Shown: positions 9,547-22,253, counted from the stretch's first letter. The stretch: DNA of 64,000 nucleotides from Paenibacillus_AM sp052180255 (GCF_052180255.1 NZ_CP197466.1:620001-684000), one strand, 5' to 3'. The notes: generated from the letters alone by a model not told the origin. Program-made: numbers and translations.

Positions 9547-11776
9547 CCCAACCGTCTTAAGTCGATTTATCTTATCTATCGGACTCTTTTTTCTCATATG
9601 GGAATGGCTGCGTCCGATGCACGATATGATTGAGTTGAACGAACAGCAATTTGTCTATCCCGTCTTAATAATGAGTGGGCTCTTTCTATTGATGAATTGC
9701 ATATCTGTTCCCATTTATTTAATGTGGCTAATAAAATGTATGGTGTTAATCGGTACGTTGGGTTATATGTTTAGTCCTGTTTTTGGAGTGCAGTGGATCG
9801 TTGATATAGGCGACATCTTGGTGCAGGATTTTATTCGCCTAACACTAGGGGATTGGCTTTCCATTAGTTCGGAGTTAAGAATGCTATGTTTTTTAATATG
9901 TTTAACATTAATGCTCCACCTGGTTCAGCATGTTATGGTGCAATATAACGCAATCGTTTGGTTTGTAGTCTTGACGCTCCTATATTTAGCATTGCTGCAA
10001 TTGTTTTTGGAACTCGATACGGTAATTGCTATGTTCCGTGTGAGTGCAATAGGGCTAGCGATGGCGAGTCTTTTGCATTTACAAGAAATTAAATGGATTT
10101 ACAATATTAAGATAAGGCCTAACGGCTGGCCAACCCATTGGTTCATTGCCAGTTTTATTCTAGGTGCCCTTATTTTCGTTGGTGGTTTATATGCAGCGCA
10201 TACGCAGTCAAAGCCGCTTATGCAGCCTTTTTCCTCTGAACGACTTGTGGATAGCTTAGGAAAGATTACAGGTGTCAATTTCTCGGATTGGTCGAGCAAT
10301 AAGTTAGCGGCGTCGAAGCATGCAACAACAGGTTATGGTGAGGATGATTCCAACCTAGGCGGCCCAACTACTGCGGATAACGAAATTGTCTTTACCGCTC
10401 GAACACCATACCTTACTTACTGGCGCGGTGAATCGAAGAGCTTTTACAATGGAACCGGTTGGCAACAACTTACAAATAATCAGAATAGAGTCACTTACTC
10501 AAACGATACCCCATCATCTTCTTCATTAATTGAGCAAGAAGTCATGTGGAAAAACAACACTGCTAATTATCAATTGTTTAGTGGAGGAACTCTTCGACGT
10601 ATAGAGACATTGCTTTCGATTGATGGACAGGAAATTCAGACTAATTCGATTTATATGGATTTGTCCTCAGGTGAAACTAAATTAACATCTACAGCAACAC
10701 CAATTAGCTTTTATAAGCTAGGGGTACAACCGCTGCAATGGGCGGACAGTGCTTCCTCGAATCGGACAGCGAATTTTTCACGCAATGACTATGATCAGGT
10801 GCCAAATGCATTTATGGAGGAATACTTACAGCTGCCTTCGCAGCTTCCGACTCGTATTCGCGAATTATCGGAGCAAATCACAGCAGGTGTAGTGACAGAT
10901 TCCGATAGAGCAAGAGCGATTGCCAATTACCTGCGGACAAATTATGCCTACAGTCTCGACAAACCAACATTTCCCGGGAAAAGTGAAGACTTTGTCGATC
11001 ACTTCTTATTCGTAGATCGTGCAGGCTACTGCAATCATTTTTCAAGTGCAATGGTTGTCATGCTGCGTTCGATTGGAATTCCAGCAAGATATGTAAAAGG
11101 ATTCGCTCCAGGCGAAATTGTTGATCGTTCGGAAAATGGTAAACTGACTGTCACTGTTCGTAATCGCGATGCCCATTCTTGGGTTGAGGTATATGATTCT
11201 ACACAAGGTTGGATATCCTATGAACCGACACCGGGATTTACTTTGCAGCAAGGCAATAAATCACAGGAAGTAGCTAATCGTGTGATTGCCGAACAAGGAA
11301 CACATAATGAAGTCATGCCAATAAGGGCTAATTCATTTGGGGATCAAGTTCCTAATATGTACGAATTGAATCAAGTTATGAAAGCATCATCAGAGTTTGT
11401 ATATATGATAGGTGGCGTACTGCTTCTCATCATTTTTTGGCTATTGCTGATATGGCGTCGATCCATAAAGCGTCGAAAAGTGGAGGTTGATCCACTTTCT
11501 ATTTCATATCGGTTTTATCAAGCACCATCGCAGCATCGGCTTATCTTAAATAGTATGGATCGTATGTGGCGGCAGTTATTCCGTAAATATGGTCGTAAAA
11601 TACCTAATCAGACTGCCCGTGAATATGTTCTGTCGCTAACAACAACAGGCGATACAGCTCGAAAAGCCTTAGATGAGTTTGTTTCCTTGTATGAAGGTAT
11701 TCGACATGATCAAACCTCGAACACCATTTCAACACAGGAGTTGACAAATTTATGGAGACGCATAAATAGCGAGTAG
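9530..11776 (+). CDS. yebA: transglutaminase-like membrane protein (TgpA/YebA type)
   Basis: 748-aa membrane protein: a run of about six N-terminal transmembrane segments (first about 220 residues), a large external region, a transglutaminase-like core, one more helix near residues 620-645 and a cytosolic DUF4129-like tail. Catalytic triad candidates are visible: Cys in AGYCNHFSSAMV (about 500), His in NRDAHSWVEV (about 549) and Asp in VYDSTQGW (about 556). The frame opens at GTG 9521, but TTAGGAGG ends at that codon and is correctly spaced for ATG 9530. It overlaps the DUF58 gene by 17 nt. Members of this family act as cysteine proteases or transamidases at the cell surface; the substrate is unknown. 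Confidence 0.9.
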   Translation: MSESLNPTVLSRFILSIGLFFLIWEWLRPMHDMIELNEQQFVYPVLIMSGLFLLMNCISVPIYLMWLIKCMVLIGTLGYMFSPVFGVQWIVDIGDILVQDFIRLTLGDWLSISSELRMLCFLICLTLMLHLVQHVMVQYNAIVWFVVLTLLYLALLQLFLELDTVIAMFRVSAIGLAMASLLHLQEIKWIYNIKIRPNGWPTHWFIASFILGALIFVGGLYAAHTQSKPLMQPFSSERLVDSLGKITGVNFSDWSSNKLAASKHATTGYGEDDSNLGGPTTADNEIVFTARTPYLTYWRGESKSFYNGTGWQQLTNNQNRVTYSNDTPSSSSLIEQEVMWKNNTANYQLFSGGTLRRIETLLSIDGQEIQTNSIYMDLSSGETKLTSTATPISFYKLGVQPLQWADSASSNRTANFSRNDYDQVPNAFMEEYLQLPSQLPTRIRELSEQITAGVVTDSDRARAIANYLRTNYAYSLDKPTFPGKSEDFVDHFLFVDRAGYCNHFSSAMVVMLRSIGIPARYVKGFAPGEIVDRSENGKLTVTVRNRDAHSWVEVYDSTQGWISYEPTPGFTLQQGNKSQEVANRVIAEQGTHNEVMPIRANSFGDQVPNMYELNQVMKASSEFVYMIGGVLLLIIFWLLLIWRRSIKRRKVEVDPLSISYRFYQAPSQHRLILNSMDRMWRQLFRKYGRKIPNQTAREYVLSLTTTGDTARKALDEFVSLYEGIRHDQTSNTISTQELTNLWRRINSE

Positions 11777-11781
11777 ATTCC

Positions 11782-11810
11782 TTGACCCTCCTCCAGACGT
11801 TATATATAAT
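11782..11810 (+). promoter_or_regulatory. sigma-A promoter for guaA
   Basis: TTGACC (11782-11787) and TATAAT (11805-11810) are separated by 17 bp, close to consensus. The predicted leader of about 75 nt contains a compact hairpin, GGTAGCTTA / TAAGCTCC (about 11828-11851), but no purine-riboswitch core. Confidence 0.75.
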
Positions 11811-11891
11811 GGACAAGATTAAAGTGGTAGCTTACGTGGTTAAGCTCCCTAATAAGCCAGAGCATTTTTAAATATAGGAGGATTGCGGATT

Positions 11892-13430
11892 ATGTCTAAA
11901 CCGAATGAAATGATCGTCGTAATGGACTTTGGCGGTCAATATAACCAACTTATTGCAAGAAGAATACGTGATCTTGGTGTTTATAGTGAATTAGTACCAT
12001 TTAATACACCAGCGGAAAAGATCAAGGAAATGAACCCGCGTGGTATCGTATTCTCGGGAGGACCGTCATCTGTATATGGTGAAGGCGCACCTCAAGTAGA
12101 TCCCGGTGTATACGAGCTTAATGTTCCGATTATGGGAATTTGCTATGGTATGCAGCTAATGGCTCACCAAATGAACGGTAAAGTAGAGAAAGCAAGCAAG
12201 CGCGAGTACGGTAAAGCTGAAGTTGAGTTTATTGCAGGTTCCCGCCTAGTTGAGGGCTTAGAGGGCAACCAAGTGGTATGGATGAGCCATGGAGATCACG
12301 TTGTTGAACTTCCTGAAGGCTTCGTACTTGACGCAAGCACAGAGCACGCGCCAATCGCGGCAATGAGTCATCCGGAAAAAAGTTTCTATGCGGTTCAATT
12401 CCACCCAGAAGTGCGTCACTCTGTTCAAGGTAACGAAATGATTCGTAACTTCGTTTACAATGTATGTGGATGTACAGGTGACTGGAGCATGGTTACATTT
12501 GTTGAGGATGCCATTCGTGAAATTCGTGAACAAGTCGGCGACCGTAAAGTACTTTGTGCACTAAGTGGCGGCGTAGATTCATCCGTTGTTGCGATTCTTA
12601 TTCACAAAGCAATTGGTGATCAATTGACATGTATGTTTATTGATCATGGTTTATTGCGTAAAGGTGAAGCAGAGAGCGTAATGGAGACGTTCGTAGGCAA
12701 ATTCGATATGCACGTTGTTAAGATTGATGCTCGTGATCGCTTCTTAGGTAAGCTTGTTGGCGTTGATGATCCAGAACAAAAACGTAAAATTATCGGTAAC
12801 GAATTTATCTATTGCTTCCAAGAAGAGTCCGAGAAATTGGGTCAATTTGATTTCTTAGCGCAAGGTACACTGTACACGGACATTGTTGAAAGTGGTACAG
12901 CAACTGCACAAACAATCAAATCCCATCATAATGTGGGCGGATTACCAGAGGACATTAAATTTGAACTGATTGAGCCACTCAAAACATTGTTCAAAGACGA
13001 AGTTCGTAAAGTAGGCGAGGAGTGCGGTCTTCCAGCTGCAATCGTTTGGCGTCAGCCATTCCCTGGACCAGGTCTTGCGATTCGAGTTCTAGGTGAAGTA
13101 ACGGAAGATAAACTGCAAATTGTGCGTGAGTCCGATGCGATTTTACGTGACGAAATTGCAAAAGCAGGTCTAGACCGTGAGATCTGGCAGTACTTCACTG
13201 CACTTCCGAATATGAAAAGTGTTGGTGTAATGGGCGATGCTCGTACTTACTCCTACACAGTTGGTATCCGTGCAGTTACTTCCATCGATGGAATGACAGC
13301 AGACTGGGCTCGTATTCCTTGGGATGTTCTTGAGAAAATCTCTGTGCGGATTGTAAATGAGGTTGATAACGTAAATCGTATCGTTTACGATGTTACTTCC
13401 AAGCCACCAGCAACAATTGAGTGGGAATAA
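11892..13430 (+). CDS. guaA: GMP synthase (glutamine-hydrolysing)
   Basis: Converts XMP, glutamine and ATP to GMP in purine synthesis. 512 aa, matching B. subtilis GuaA (513). The N-terminal class I glutamine amidotransferase has nucleophile Cys85 in GICYGMQ, with the HPEVRHS region carrying the His/Glu pair; the ATP-pyrophosphatase P-loop LSGGVDSSVV lies near residue 225; the C-terminal dimerisation domain ends with the typical KPPATIEWE. The frame is open from TTG 11883, but AGGAGG (11876-11881) is spaced for ATG 11892. It has its own promoter and is followed by a terminator. Confidence 0.97.
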   Translation: MSKPNEMIVVMDFGGQYNQLIARRIRDLGVYSELVPFNTPAEKIKEMNPRGIVFSGGPSSVYGEGAPQVDPGVYELNVPIMGICYGMQLMAHQMNGKVEKASKREYGKAEVEFIAGSRLVEGLEGNQVVWMSHGDHVVELPEGFVLDASTEHAPIAAMSHPEKSFYAVQFHPEVRHSVQGNEMIRNFVYNVCGCTGDWSMVTFVEDAIREIREQVGDRKVLCALSGGVDSSVVAILIHKAIGDQLTCMFIDHGLLRKGEAESVMETFVGKFDMHVVKIDARDRFLGKLVGVDDPEQKRKIIGNEFIYCFQEESEKLGQFDFLAQGTLYTDIVESGTATAQTIKSHHNVGGLPEDIKFELIEPLKTLFKDEVRKVGEECGLPAAIVWRQPFPGPGLAIRVLGEVTEDKLQIVRESDAILRDEIAKAGLDREIWQYFTALPNMKSVGVMGDARTYSYTVGIRAVTSIDGMTADWARIPWDVLEKISVRIVNEVDNVNRIVYDVTSKPPATIEWE

Positions 13431-13452
13431 ATAATTTGATAAAATAAACCAT

Positions 13453-13502
13453 AACCCGGAAGTGGGACCTTTGAAAAAAGTGCCCATACTCCGGGTTTTT
13501 TG
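13453..13502 (+). terminator. intrinsic terminator after guaA
   Basis: AACCCGGA pairs with TCCGGGTT, extended inward by GTGGG/CCCAT, and is followed by six T. Confidence 0.8.
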
Positions 13503-13592
13503 TATTTTAGAAGGCTAAAACCAATCCATCTTCCTGATCATCTTCTATTCGCATAGAAGTTCTTATTTAGTTTGTTAACGGATAATTTATTA

Positions 13593-13636
13593 AAACCGAA
13601 CGGTAATTGAATTTTTAACAATTAATGTTCGGATTA
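13593..13636 (+). promoter_or_regulatory. inverted PurBox pair (PurR operator) upstream of pbuG
   Basis: AAAACCGAACGGT (13593-13605) and, inverted, AATGTTCGGATTA (13624-13636) match the B. subtilis PurBox consensus AWWWCCGAACWWT at 11 and 12 of 13 positions. The gap is 18 nt. The right box ends 4 bp before the -35 hexamer. The purE promoter has the same arrangement and the same 18-nt gap. Confidence 0.75.
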
Positions 13637-13640
13637 ATTA

Positions 13641-13670
13641 TTGACAAAATTCGAGCTTTTCCCTTACAAT
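13641..13670 (+). promoter_or_regulatory. sigma-A promoter for pbuG
   Basis: TTGACA (13641-13646), 18-bp spacer, TACAAT (13665-13670). Transcription would begin about 13677, essentially at the 5' edge of the riboswitch-like leader. Confidence 0.8.
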
Positions 13671-13675
13671 AAGCG

Positions 13676-13746
13676 AATACTATAATCTCAGGAATGGGCC
13701 TGGGAGTATCTACGAGATCACCGTAATGATCTGTATCTAGGAGGAA
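13676..13746 (+). promoter_or_regulatory. variant purine-riboswitch-like leader of pbuG
   Basis: The leader has the purine-aptamer order: J1/2 TATAATC, P2 hairpin TCAGG/CCTGG, J2/3 AGTATCTAC, P3 hairpin AGATCA/TGATCT with CCGTAA loop, then CTA. It departs from the canonical form: loop 2 (AATGGG) and loop 3 (CCGTAA) are each 6 nt instead of 7, and J3/1 is GTATCTA instead of GACTA. The 3' strand of P1 would run directly into the Shine-Dalgarno AGGAGG (13739-13744), and there is no terminator, so control is probably at translation initiation. Ligand class cannot be assigned from sequence alone. Confidence 0.65.
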
Positions 13747-13754
13747 AAATACAA

Positions 13755-15149
13755 ATGGATCGCTTTTTTAAGTTGAAGGAAAATGGTACGAATATCCGTA
13801 CCGAAATCATGGCGGGTATTACAACTTTTATGGCAATGGCATATATTCTTGCTGTAAACCCGAATGTTCTTACTGCATTTAGATCGGGAGCTACTGGTGG
13901 CGATTGGAACCAAGTATTCTTGGCCACTGCGATTGCAGCGGGTGTCATGACCATTATTATGGGTCTTCTTGTTAACTTCCCAGTTGCACTTGCACCGGGT
14001 ATGGGGTTAAATGCTTATTTCGCTGCAGTAATCCTTGGTTCACAAGGGAAATTTACATTTGAAATGGCCTTAACAGCAGTGTTTATCTCGGGAATTATCT
14101 TCCTTTTACTAACAGTAACGAAAGTTCGCCAGTTAATGATTGTAGCTGTACCCGATGCTTTGAAGCATGCAATTACAGTCGGAATTGGGTTGTTCATCGC
14201 ACTACTTGGAATTAAAAATTCTGGGCTGCTTACAATTGCAGTTGAAACGAATAATGATATTGCGGCACATGCGCATACTAAGCTTAAATATTTTGAAACC
14301 ATCTTTTCACTTGGAAGCCTTCATGACCCAGAAGTCCAAACTGTTATTTTCGGATTAATTCTAATTGCAGTCTTGATGGTATTACATGTTCGTGGTGCAA
14401 TCTTGTACGGTATTTTAGGATCAACGATTTTCGCGATTTGTGTGGGTCTTGTTGATTTCAACTCACTGAGCGCTTCAGGAACACAATGGGTTCCTGACTT
14501 TAGACAAATTCGTTTTGCGGATTTTGACTTCCCTGGCATCATGAGTACTGGGATTATAACAGTCATCCTGACATTCACTTTCGTGGAATTATTCGATACA
14601 TTCGGTACGATGGTTGGTACGGCAAATCGTGCAGGTATTATGAAGAATAAACAAGAAGGTACGAAAAGAGTCGGTAAAGCAATGTTGGTTGACGCAATCG
14701 GTGTTAGTGGTGGTGCGTTATTAGGTACATCAACCGTAACAGCTTTCGTGGAAAGTACGGCTGGTATCGCTCAAGGTGGTCGTACAGGCCTAACAGCTGT
14801 AACAACAGGCGTTTGCTTCCTATTATCTTTGTTCTTAGCACCTGTAGTTTTCTTGATTCCTGGAGCTGCAACTTCGGCAGCGTTGATCGTTGTAGGGGTT
14901 CTTATGATGCAATCCATCCGCGAAATTGATTTCTCGGACATGGTAATAGCAATTCCAGCTTTCTTAACAATCGTATTGATGCCATTCACTTTTTCAATTG
15001 CTAACGGGATTTCGTTTGGAATCGTTACGTACGTCGTGCTTGCAACTGTTGGACGTGCAAGCGGTAAGAGTGAACATAAAGTTCACTGGCTAATGTGGGT
15101 TCTGGCTATTCTCGTACTTGCTCGCTATTTATTGATTGGCGCTGAGTAA
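13755..15149 (+). CDS. pbuG: NCS2/AzgA-type hypoxanthine-guanine permease
   Basis: Purine permease (464 aa) of the AzgA-like branch of NCS2 transporters, importing hypoxanthine and guanine in the B. subtilis homologue. Seen: the typical N-terminus MDRFFKLKENGTNIRTEI, GITTFMAMAYIL, PGMGLNAYF, the FTFVELFDTFGT signature and GTSTVTAFVESTAGIA, with about 12-14 transmembrane segments. It has a consensus promoter, PurR boxes and a purine-riboswitch-like leader, all consistent with purine repression. It directly follows guaA as in B. subtilis. A terminator lies at 15171-15200. The close paralogue PbuO has the same fold, so substrate preference is inferred from position and regulation. Confidence 0.92.
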   Translation: MDRFFKLKENGTNIRTEIMAGITTFMAMAYILAVNPNVLTAFRSGATGGDWNQVFLATAIAAGVMTIIMGLLVNFPVALAPGMGLNAYFAAVILGSQGKFTFEMALTAVFISGIIFLLLTVTKVRQLMIVAVPDALKHAITVGIGLFIALLGIKNSGLLTIAVETNNDIAAHAHTKLKYFETIFSLGSLHDPEVQTVIFGLILIAVLMVLHVRGAILYGILGSTIFAICVGLVDFNSLSASGTQWVPDFRQIRFADFDFPGIMSTGIITVILTFTFVELFDTFGTMVGTANRAGIMKNKQEGTKRVGKAMLVDAIGVSGGALLGTSTVTAFVESTAGIAQGGRTGLTAVTTGVCFLLSLFLAPVVFLIPGAATSAALIVVGVLMMQSIREIDFSDMVIAIPAFLTIVLMPFTFSIANGISFGIVTYVVLATVGRASGKSEHKVHWLMWVLAILVLARYLLIGAE

Positions 15150-15170
15150 CGAATCGTATTATAATGTTGG

Positions 15171-15202
15171 ACTGCGGCTTCCTATGCGCAGTCTTTCCTT
15201 GT
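15171..15202 (+). terminator. intrinsic terminator after pbuG
   Basis: GACTGCG / CGCAGTC stem with a 10-nt loop, followed by TTTCCTTGTTTT. Confidence 0.7.
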
Positions 15203-15246
15203 TTTCTGCCAACAATGTTGTAGCGTCATGTTCCGGAAAACCGGGC

Positions 15247-15285
15247 CGCGGTTCGAGACACTCCCGCGTTATCAAAACTAGGAGG
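15247..15285 (+). promoter_or_regulatory. preQ1-I riboswitch
   Basis: Stem P1 CGCGG (15247-15251) / CCGCG (15264-15268) encloses a loop starting TTCGAGACACTC, which fits the preQ1-I loop pattern, and is followed by an A-rich strand ending AAAACTAGGAGG. The GGAGG (15281-15285) is the Shine-Dalgarno of the downstream gene and can pair with the CTCC of the loop to form the H-type pseudoknot. The controlled gene is a queuosine-precursor transporter, which fits the ligand. Confidence 0.82.
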
Positions 15286-15295
15286 TTATTTGTAA

Positions 15296-15985
15296 ATGTT
15301 TAATTTTTATTGGGGTATTGGTTTTGTTTTAGTCAATTTTTGTTTGTTTCTGATTTGCTACCGTTTCTTTGGGAAAAATGGTTTGTATGCTTGGGTCGGA
15401 GTAGCGACCGTACTTGCTAACATTCAAGTCGTCAAGACAATCGAAATGTTTGGTCTCGTTATGACGCTCGGGAATACGATGTATGCGACGATCTATCTAA
15501 CAAGTGATTTACTAAATGAGAAGTATGGTGAAAAAGAAGCGAAAAAAGCAGTTTGGTTCGGCTTTTTTGCTCTCATCATGTCGACAATCATCATGCAGAT
15601 GGTGCTTGTGTTTAATCCTTTGCAAGAGGGAGATCTTGCACAGACATCGATGGAGACGATTTTTGGGTTATTGCCGCGACTTGCATTAGGTAGCTTGTGT
15701 GCGTATTTTGTGAGTCAGTTTTTAGATGTAAAAATCTACAGTTTCTTAAAAAGAGTGTTTCCTGGTCGAAACCAACTCTGGATTCGAAACAATGGTAGTA
15801 CAGCCATAAGTCAACTTCTGGATACGTTTGTTTTCTGTACGATCGCTTTTGCTGGTTCAGAGTTATATCCATTTGATATCTGGATTCAAATTGTATTCAC
15901 GACTTACATTTTGAAATTTGTTGTATCCATGGCTTCGACGCCGTTCTTGTATATCGCAAGAAATTTTAAAGATAAATCGGAATAA
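15296..15985 (+). CDS. queuosine precursor transporter (YhhQ/VUT family)
   Basis: Integral membrane protein (229 aa) of the VUT/YhhQ (DUF165) family, energy-independent transporters of queuosine precursors such as preQ0/preQ1. About six transmembrane segments; conserved family features include the LGNTMYATIYLTSDLLNEKYGEKEA region (residues about 61-85) and the C-terminal QLLDTFVFCTIAF segment. A preQ1-I riboswitch overlaps its Shine-Dalgarno, so preQ1 would shut off translation of its own importer. Monocistronic: terminators flank it on both sides. Confidence 0.9.
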   Translation: MFNFYWGIGFVLVNFCLFLICYRFFGKNGLYAWVGVATVLANIQVVKTIEMFGLVMTLGNTMYATIYLTSDLLNEKYGEKEAKKAVWFGFFALIMSTIIMQMVLVFNPLQEGDLAQTSMETIFGLLPRLALGSLCAYFVSQFLDVKIYSFLKRVFPGRNQLWIRNNGSTAISQLLDTFVFCTIAFAGSELYPFDIWIQIVFTTYILKFVVSMASTPFLYIARNFKDKSE

Positions 15986-16063
15986 TTCAGTTGCATGCAA
16001 TAGCTGTAAGTCGACTGCTTATATAAGATGTACTTTCTCAATTGTTTAAAGATCTCAAATAAA

Positions 16064-16106
16064 GACCGCTTGTGTGGCTGGATGACAGCACGCAAGCGGT
16101 TTTTTC
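16064..16106 (+). terminator. intrinsic terminator after the queuosine transporter
   Basis: ACCGCTTG / CAAGCGGT stem with an extended imperfect middle, followed by TTTTTT. Confidence 0.85.
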
Positions 16107-16241
16107 AATATTAAACAACTGTATTATTTTACCTGAGCTGAAAATGTTGCATTGTGAGACTAATTTTGATAAGATACTCCTTGTCACTTCGGAAGACATC
16201 AAAAAATGCAATAAACGATTTCGAAACACGAAAAAAAGTTA

Positions 16242-16271
16242 TTGACATTAAGTATTGCGAGATGATATGAT
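16242..16271 (+). promoter_or_regulatory. sigma-A promoter of the first rRNA operon
   Basis: TTGACA (16242-16247), 18-bp spacer, TATGAT (16266-16271). From the -10 onward the sequence is the same as in the second operon, while upstream it differs, so each operon has its own -35 region fused to a shared leader. Confidence 0.75.
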
Positions 16272-16472
16272 ATAAAAGTTGTCGCCGCTAAAACGGAAGA
16301 CAACAAGAAAAGAATTGTCCTTTGAAAACTGAACAACGAGTGAATGAATATAAAGAGATTGTAAAATCTCAAATGTCGACGACAGCGGCGCTTTTAGCAA
16401 AGCGGTCGCGACAAAAGCTAGTAAGTAAATTTTGAGCAATCAGCTCACCAGACATTTTCCTTCGGAAAAGTC
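16264..16472 (+). repeat. rRNA operon leader, copy 1
   Basis: Leader of about 200 nt that matches 23027-23235 base for base as far as I could compare. It holds stem-forming stretches, such as GTCGCCGCTAAAACGG and the CCTTCGG loop near 16459-16465, expected to pair across the 16S ends for RNase III processing. Confidence 0.7.
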
Positions 16473-18023
<1,551 letters not shown>

Positions 18024-18240
18024 TGGAGAATCGTTTCCTGCAACGGAAACATTCAAATATAACATTCATTCACTCGTGTTCAGTTTTGAAAGGCCAATAG
18101 CCTTTCGAAAACCTTGTTCCTTGAAAACTAGATAGCGAAACGAAGAAGTAAAGCATAGGACGATGTTTTCATTTATTGAAATCATCAATCATCTAAAGCG
18201 TTCTTATGTTTCATAAGAACAGCCTAGTTAGTTGATCGCA

Positions 18241-21168
<2,928 letters not shown>

Positions 21169-21268
21169 AACATTACGAAGTCTGATCTTCGTAAACCCTA
21201 TCTTTACTCTTCAATTCGCATCTAGTTTTCAAGGTACAAGCCTTGGTCGCTTTTTTAATAAAAGCTAG

Positions 21269-21385
21269 TTTGGTGACGATGGCGGAAGGGAACCACGCGT
21301 ACCCATCCCGAACACGACCGTTAAGCCTTCCAGCGCCGATGGTACTTGGACCGAAGGGTCCTGGGAGAGTAGGACGTTGCCGAGC
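21269..21385 (+). rRNA. rrf: 5S ribosomal RNA, copy 1
   Basis: TTTGGTGACGATGGCGGAAGG through GGACGTTGCCGAGC, with the CCATCCCGAACACG and GCGCCGATGGTA blocks of Firmicute 5S. It differs from copy 2 at one position near the 3' end (GTTGCC versus GTCGCC). Confidence 0.95.
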
Positions 21386-21390
21386 GAACG

Positions 21391-21425
21391 AAACCACCAT
21401 TCACTTCATGTAGTGGTGGTTTTTA
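21391..21425 (+). terminator. hairpin terminator between 5S rRNA and the tRNA cluster
   Basis: AAACCACCA (21391-21399) pairs with TGGTGGTTT (21414-21422), followed by TTTTATT. It should reduce transcription into the tRNA genes unless antitermination or a separate promoter operates. Confidence 0.75.
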
Positions 21426-21447
21426 TTCTCAACAATACAATTTATTT

Positions 21448-21523
21448 TCCCTGATAGCTCAGTTGGTAGAGCACACGACTGTTAATCGTGTTGTCACAGG
21501 TTCGAGCCCTGTTCGGGGAGCCA
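21448..21523 (+). tRNA. tRNA-Asn (GTT)
   Basis: Cloverleaf with acceptor TCCCTGA/TCGGGGA, anticodon loop CTGTTAA (GTT) and encoded CCA. First of the 11-gene cluster between the two rRNA operons. Confidence 0.96.
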
Positions 21524-21526
21524 TAT

Positions 21527-21618
21527 GGAGAGGTGTCCGAGCTGGCCGAAGGAGCACGATTGGAAATCGTGTAGGCGTCACAAGCGTCTCGAGGGTTCGA
21601 ATCCCTCTCTCTCCGCCA
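21527..21618 (+). tRNA. tRNA-Ser (GGA)
   Basis: Class II tRNA, 92 nt with a long variable arm (GTAGGCGTCACAAGCGTCTC), anticodon GGA, encoded CCA. Confidence 0.96.
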
Positions 21619-21641
21619 CTATATTTCTTGCTACAAACAAT

Positions 21642-21717
21642 GGAGGCTTAGCTCAGCTGGGAGAGCATCTGCCTTACAAGCAGAGGGTCAGCGGTTCGAT
21701 CCCGTTAGCCTCCACCA
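21642..21717 (+). tRNA. tRNA-Val (TAC)
   Basis: GGAGGCT/AGCCTCC acceptor stem, anticodon loop CTTACAA (TAC), encoded CCA. Confidence 0.96.
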
Positions 21718-21735
21718 TTTATATTTAAAAAATGA

Positions 21736-21812
21736 CGCGGGGTGGAGCAGCTCGGTAGCTCGTCGGGCTCATAACCCGAAGGCCGCAGGTTCAAATCCTG
21801 CCCCCGCAACCA
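21736..21812 (+). tRNA. initiator tRNA-fMet (CAT), copy 1
   Basis: Acceptor begins CGCGGGG with the unpaired first base typical of initiators, and the anticodon stem has the GGG/CCC pairs (GGGCTCATAACCC). CCA encoded. Part of a duplicated Met-Asp block. Confidence 0.96.
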
Positions 21813-21838
21813 AATTCTCTTCATGAGAAACCTAATGT

Positions 21839-21915
21839 GGAGCTGTGGTGTAGAGGCCTAACATGCCTGCCTGTCACGCAGGAGACCGCGAGTTCGAATC
21901 TCGTCAGCTCCGCCA
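21839..21915 (+). tRNA. tRNA-Asp (GTC), copy 1
   Basis: GGAGCTG/CAGCTCC acceptor stem, anticodon GTC in CCTGTCACG, CCA encoded. Identical to the copy at 22134. Confidence 0.96.
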
Positions 21916-21937
21916 TTTCTTGACAATTTGATAGTAA

Positions 21938-22012
21938 GGCCCGTTGGTCAAGGGGTTAAGACACCTCCCTTTCACGGAGGTAACAGGGGTTCGAATCCCC
22001 TACGGGTCACCA
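21938..22012 (+). tRNA. tRNA-Glu (TTC)
   Basis: GGCCCGT/ACGGGTC acceptor stem, anticodon loop CTTTCAC (TTC), CCA encoded. Sits between the two Met-Asp copies. Confidence 0.96.
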
Positions 22013-22030
22013 TGTACTTACATTTATTAT

Positions 22031-22107
22031 CGCGGGGTGGAGCAGCTCGGTAGCTCGTCGGGCTCATAACCCGAAGGCCGCAGGTTCAAATCCTGCCCCC
22101 GCAACCA
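22031..22107 (+). tRNA. initiator tRNA-fMet (CAT), copy 2
   Basis: Identical to 21736-21812; first gene of the second Met-Asp block. Confidence 0.96.
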
Positions 22108-22133
22108 AATTCTCTTTATGAGAAACCTAATGT

Positions 22134-22210
22134 GGAGCTGTGGTGTAGAGGCCTAACATGCCTGCCTGTCACGCAGGAGACCGCGAGTTCGAATCTCGTC
22201 AGCTCCGCCA
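22134..22210 (+). tRNA. tRNA-Asp (GTC), copy 2
   Basis: Identical to 21839-21915. The Met-Asp spacer differs from copy 1 by one base (CTTTATGAG versus CTTCATGAG). Confidence 0.96.
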
Positions 22211-22253
22211 TTTAAGTTTTACATCTTCATTTGTTCATTAAGTTGAACACGAT

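Noticed and set aside
11817..11891. Possible purine riboswitch before guaA
   Set aside because: The leader is too short and lacks the conserved J1/2, J2/3 and loop sequences; only a simple hairpin is present.
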